The notes below the pieces were generated by a model that made no database searches, had not been told where the DNA came from, and worked only from the letters and a program-made list of their open reading frames with translations. A program made the position numbers and the translations under genes. Positions 5,907 to 5,926 of a stretch of DNA of 5,926 nucleotides are shown here, one piece after another. Each line of letters opens with the position of its first letter. The first letter of the stretch is position 1. Source of the DNA: Hyphomicrobiales bacterium (GTDB lineage: Bacteria; Pseudomonadota; Alphaproteobacteria; Rhizobiales; Xanthobacteraceae); contig JACQDO010000303.1 in NCBI GenBank assembly GCA_016201085.1, forward strand, positions 1 through 5,926, given 5' to 3'.

Positions 5907-5926
5907 CGCCTAACGGCGGCGATCCA

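Noticed and set aside
1..5926. CRISPR array, insertion sequence, phage or defence system
   Set aside because: No regularly spaced direct repeats, transposase, integrase, terminal inverted repeats or defence domains are visible; coding density and order look like ordinary chromosome.

Overview
The window looks like a chromosomal segment of an alphaproteobacterium, most likely Hyphomicrobiales (Rhizobiales, Bradyrhizobium/Rhodopseudomonas-like or relatives). This is inferred from the high G+C, the rhizobial-type L34 protein, and the combination of a bacterial type III polyketide synthase with a small membrane methyltransferase. No mobile element, CRISPR array or phage gene is visible. Nearly all genes lie on the minus strand; only rpmH, at the right edge, is on the plus strand.

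Right to left in the minus direction: a 233-base divergent intergenic region (5539-5771) separates rpmH (plus) from a three-gene minus-strand unit. That unit comprises a TVP38/TMEM64 (VTT/SNARE-associated) membrane protein (4750-5538), a MerA/Lpd-like FAD disulfide oxidoreductase (3278-4705) and a membrane sensor histidine kinase (1762-3270). The kinase starts at TTG, and its Shine-Dalgarno overlaps the stop codon of the oxidoreductase. A hairpin followed by a short T-rich stretch (1726-1749) probably ends this unit.

Below it is a two-gene unit: a type III polyketide synthase with an intact Cys-His-Asn triad (629-1684) and an ICMT-family membrane methyltransferase (82-636). They overlap by 8 bases and are almost certainly translationally coupled. 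By analogy with SrsA/SrsB of Streptomyces and BpsA/BpsB of Bacillus, they likely make and then O-methylate an alkylresorcinol- or alkylpyrone-type lipid. The left edge holds the 5' half of a minus-strand tRNA-Arg(ACG) gene.

The functional links are at the membrane: a polytopic VTT protein, a soluble flavoprotein whose active-site histidine is replaced by tyrosine, and a membrane kinase with no response regulator in view, next to a phenolic-lipid-type pathway. No wholly unknown system is evident. The most interesting points are the kinase coupled to the redox/VTT pair, the Tyr-for-His change in the oxidoreductase, a two-cysteine loop in the VTT protein, and the compact polyketide-lipid pair. 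The long plus-strand open frames opposite these genes are judged to be G+C-driven shadows.
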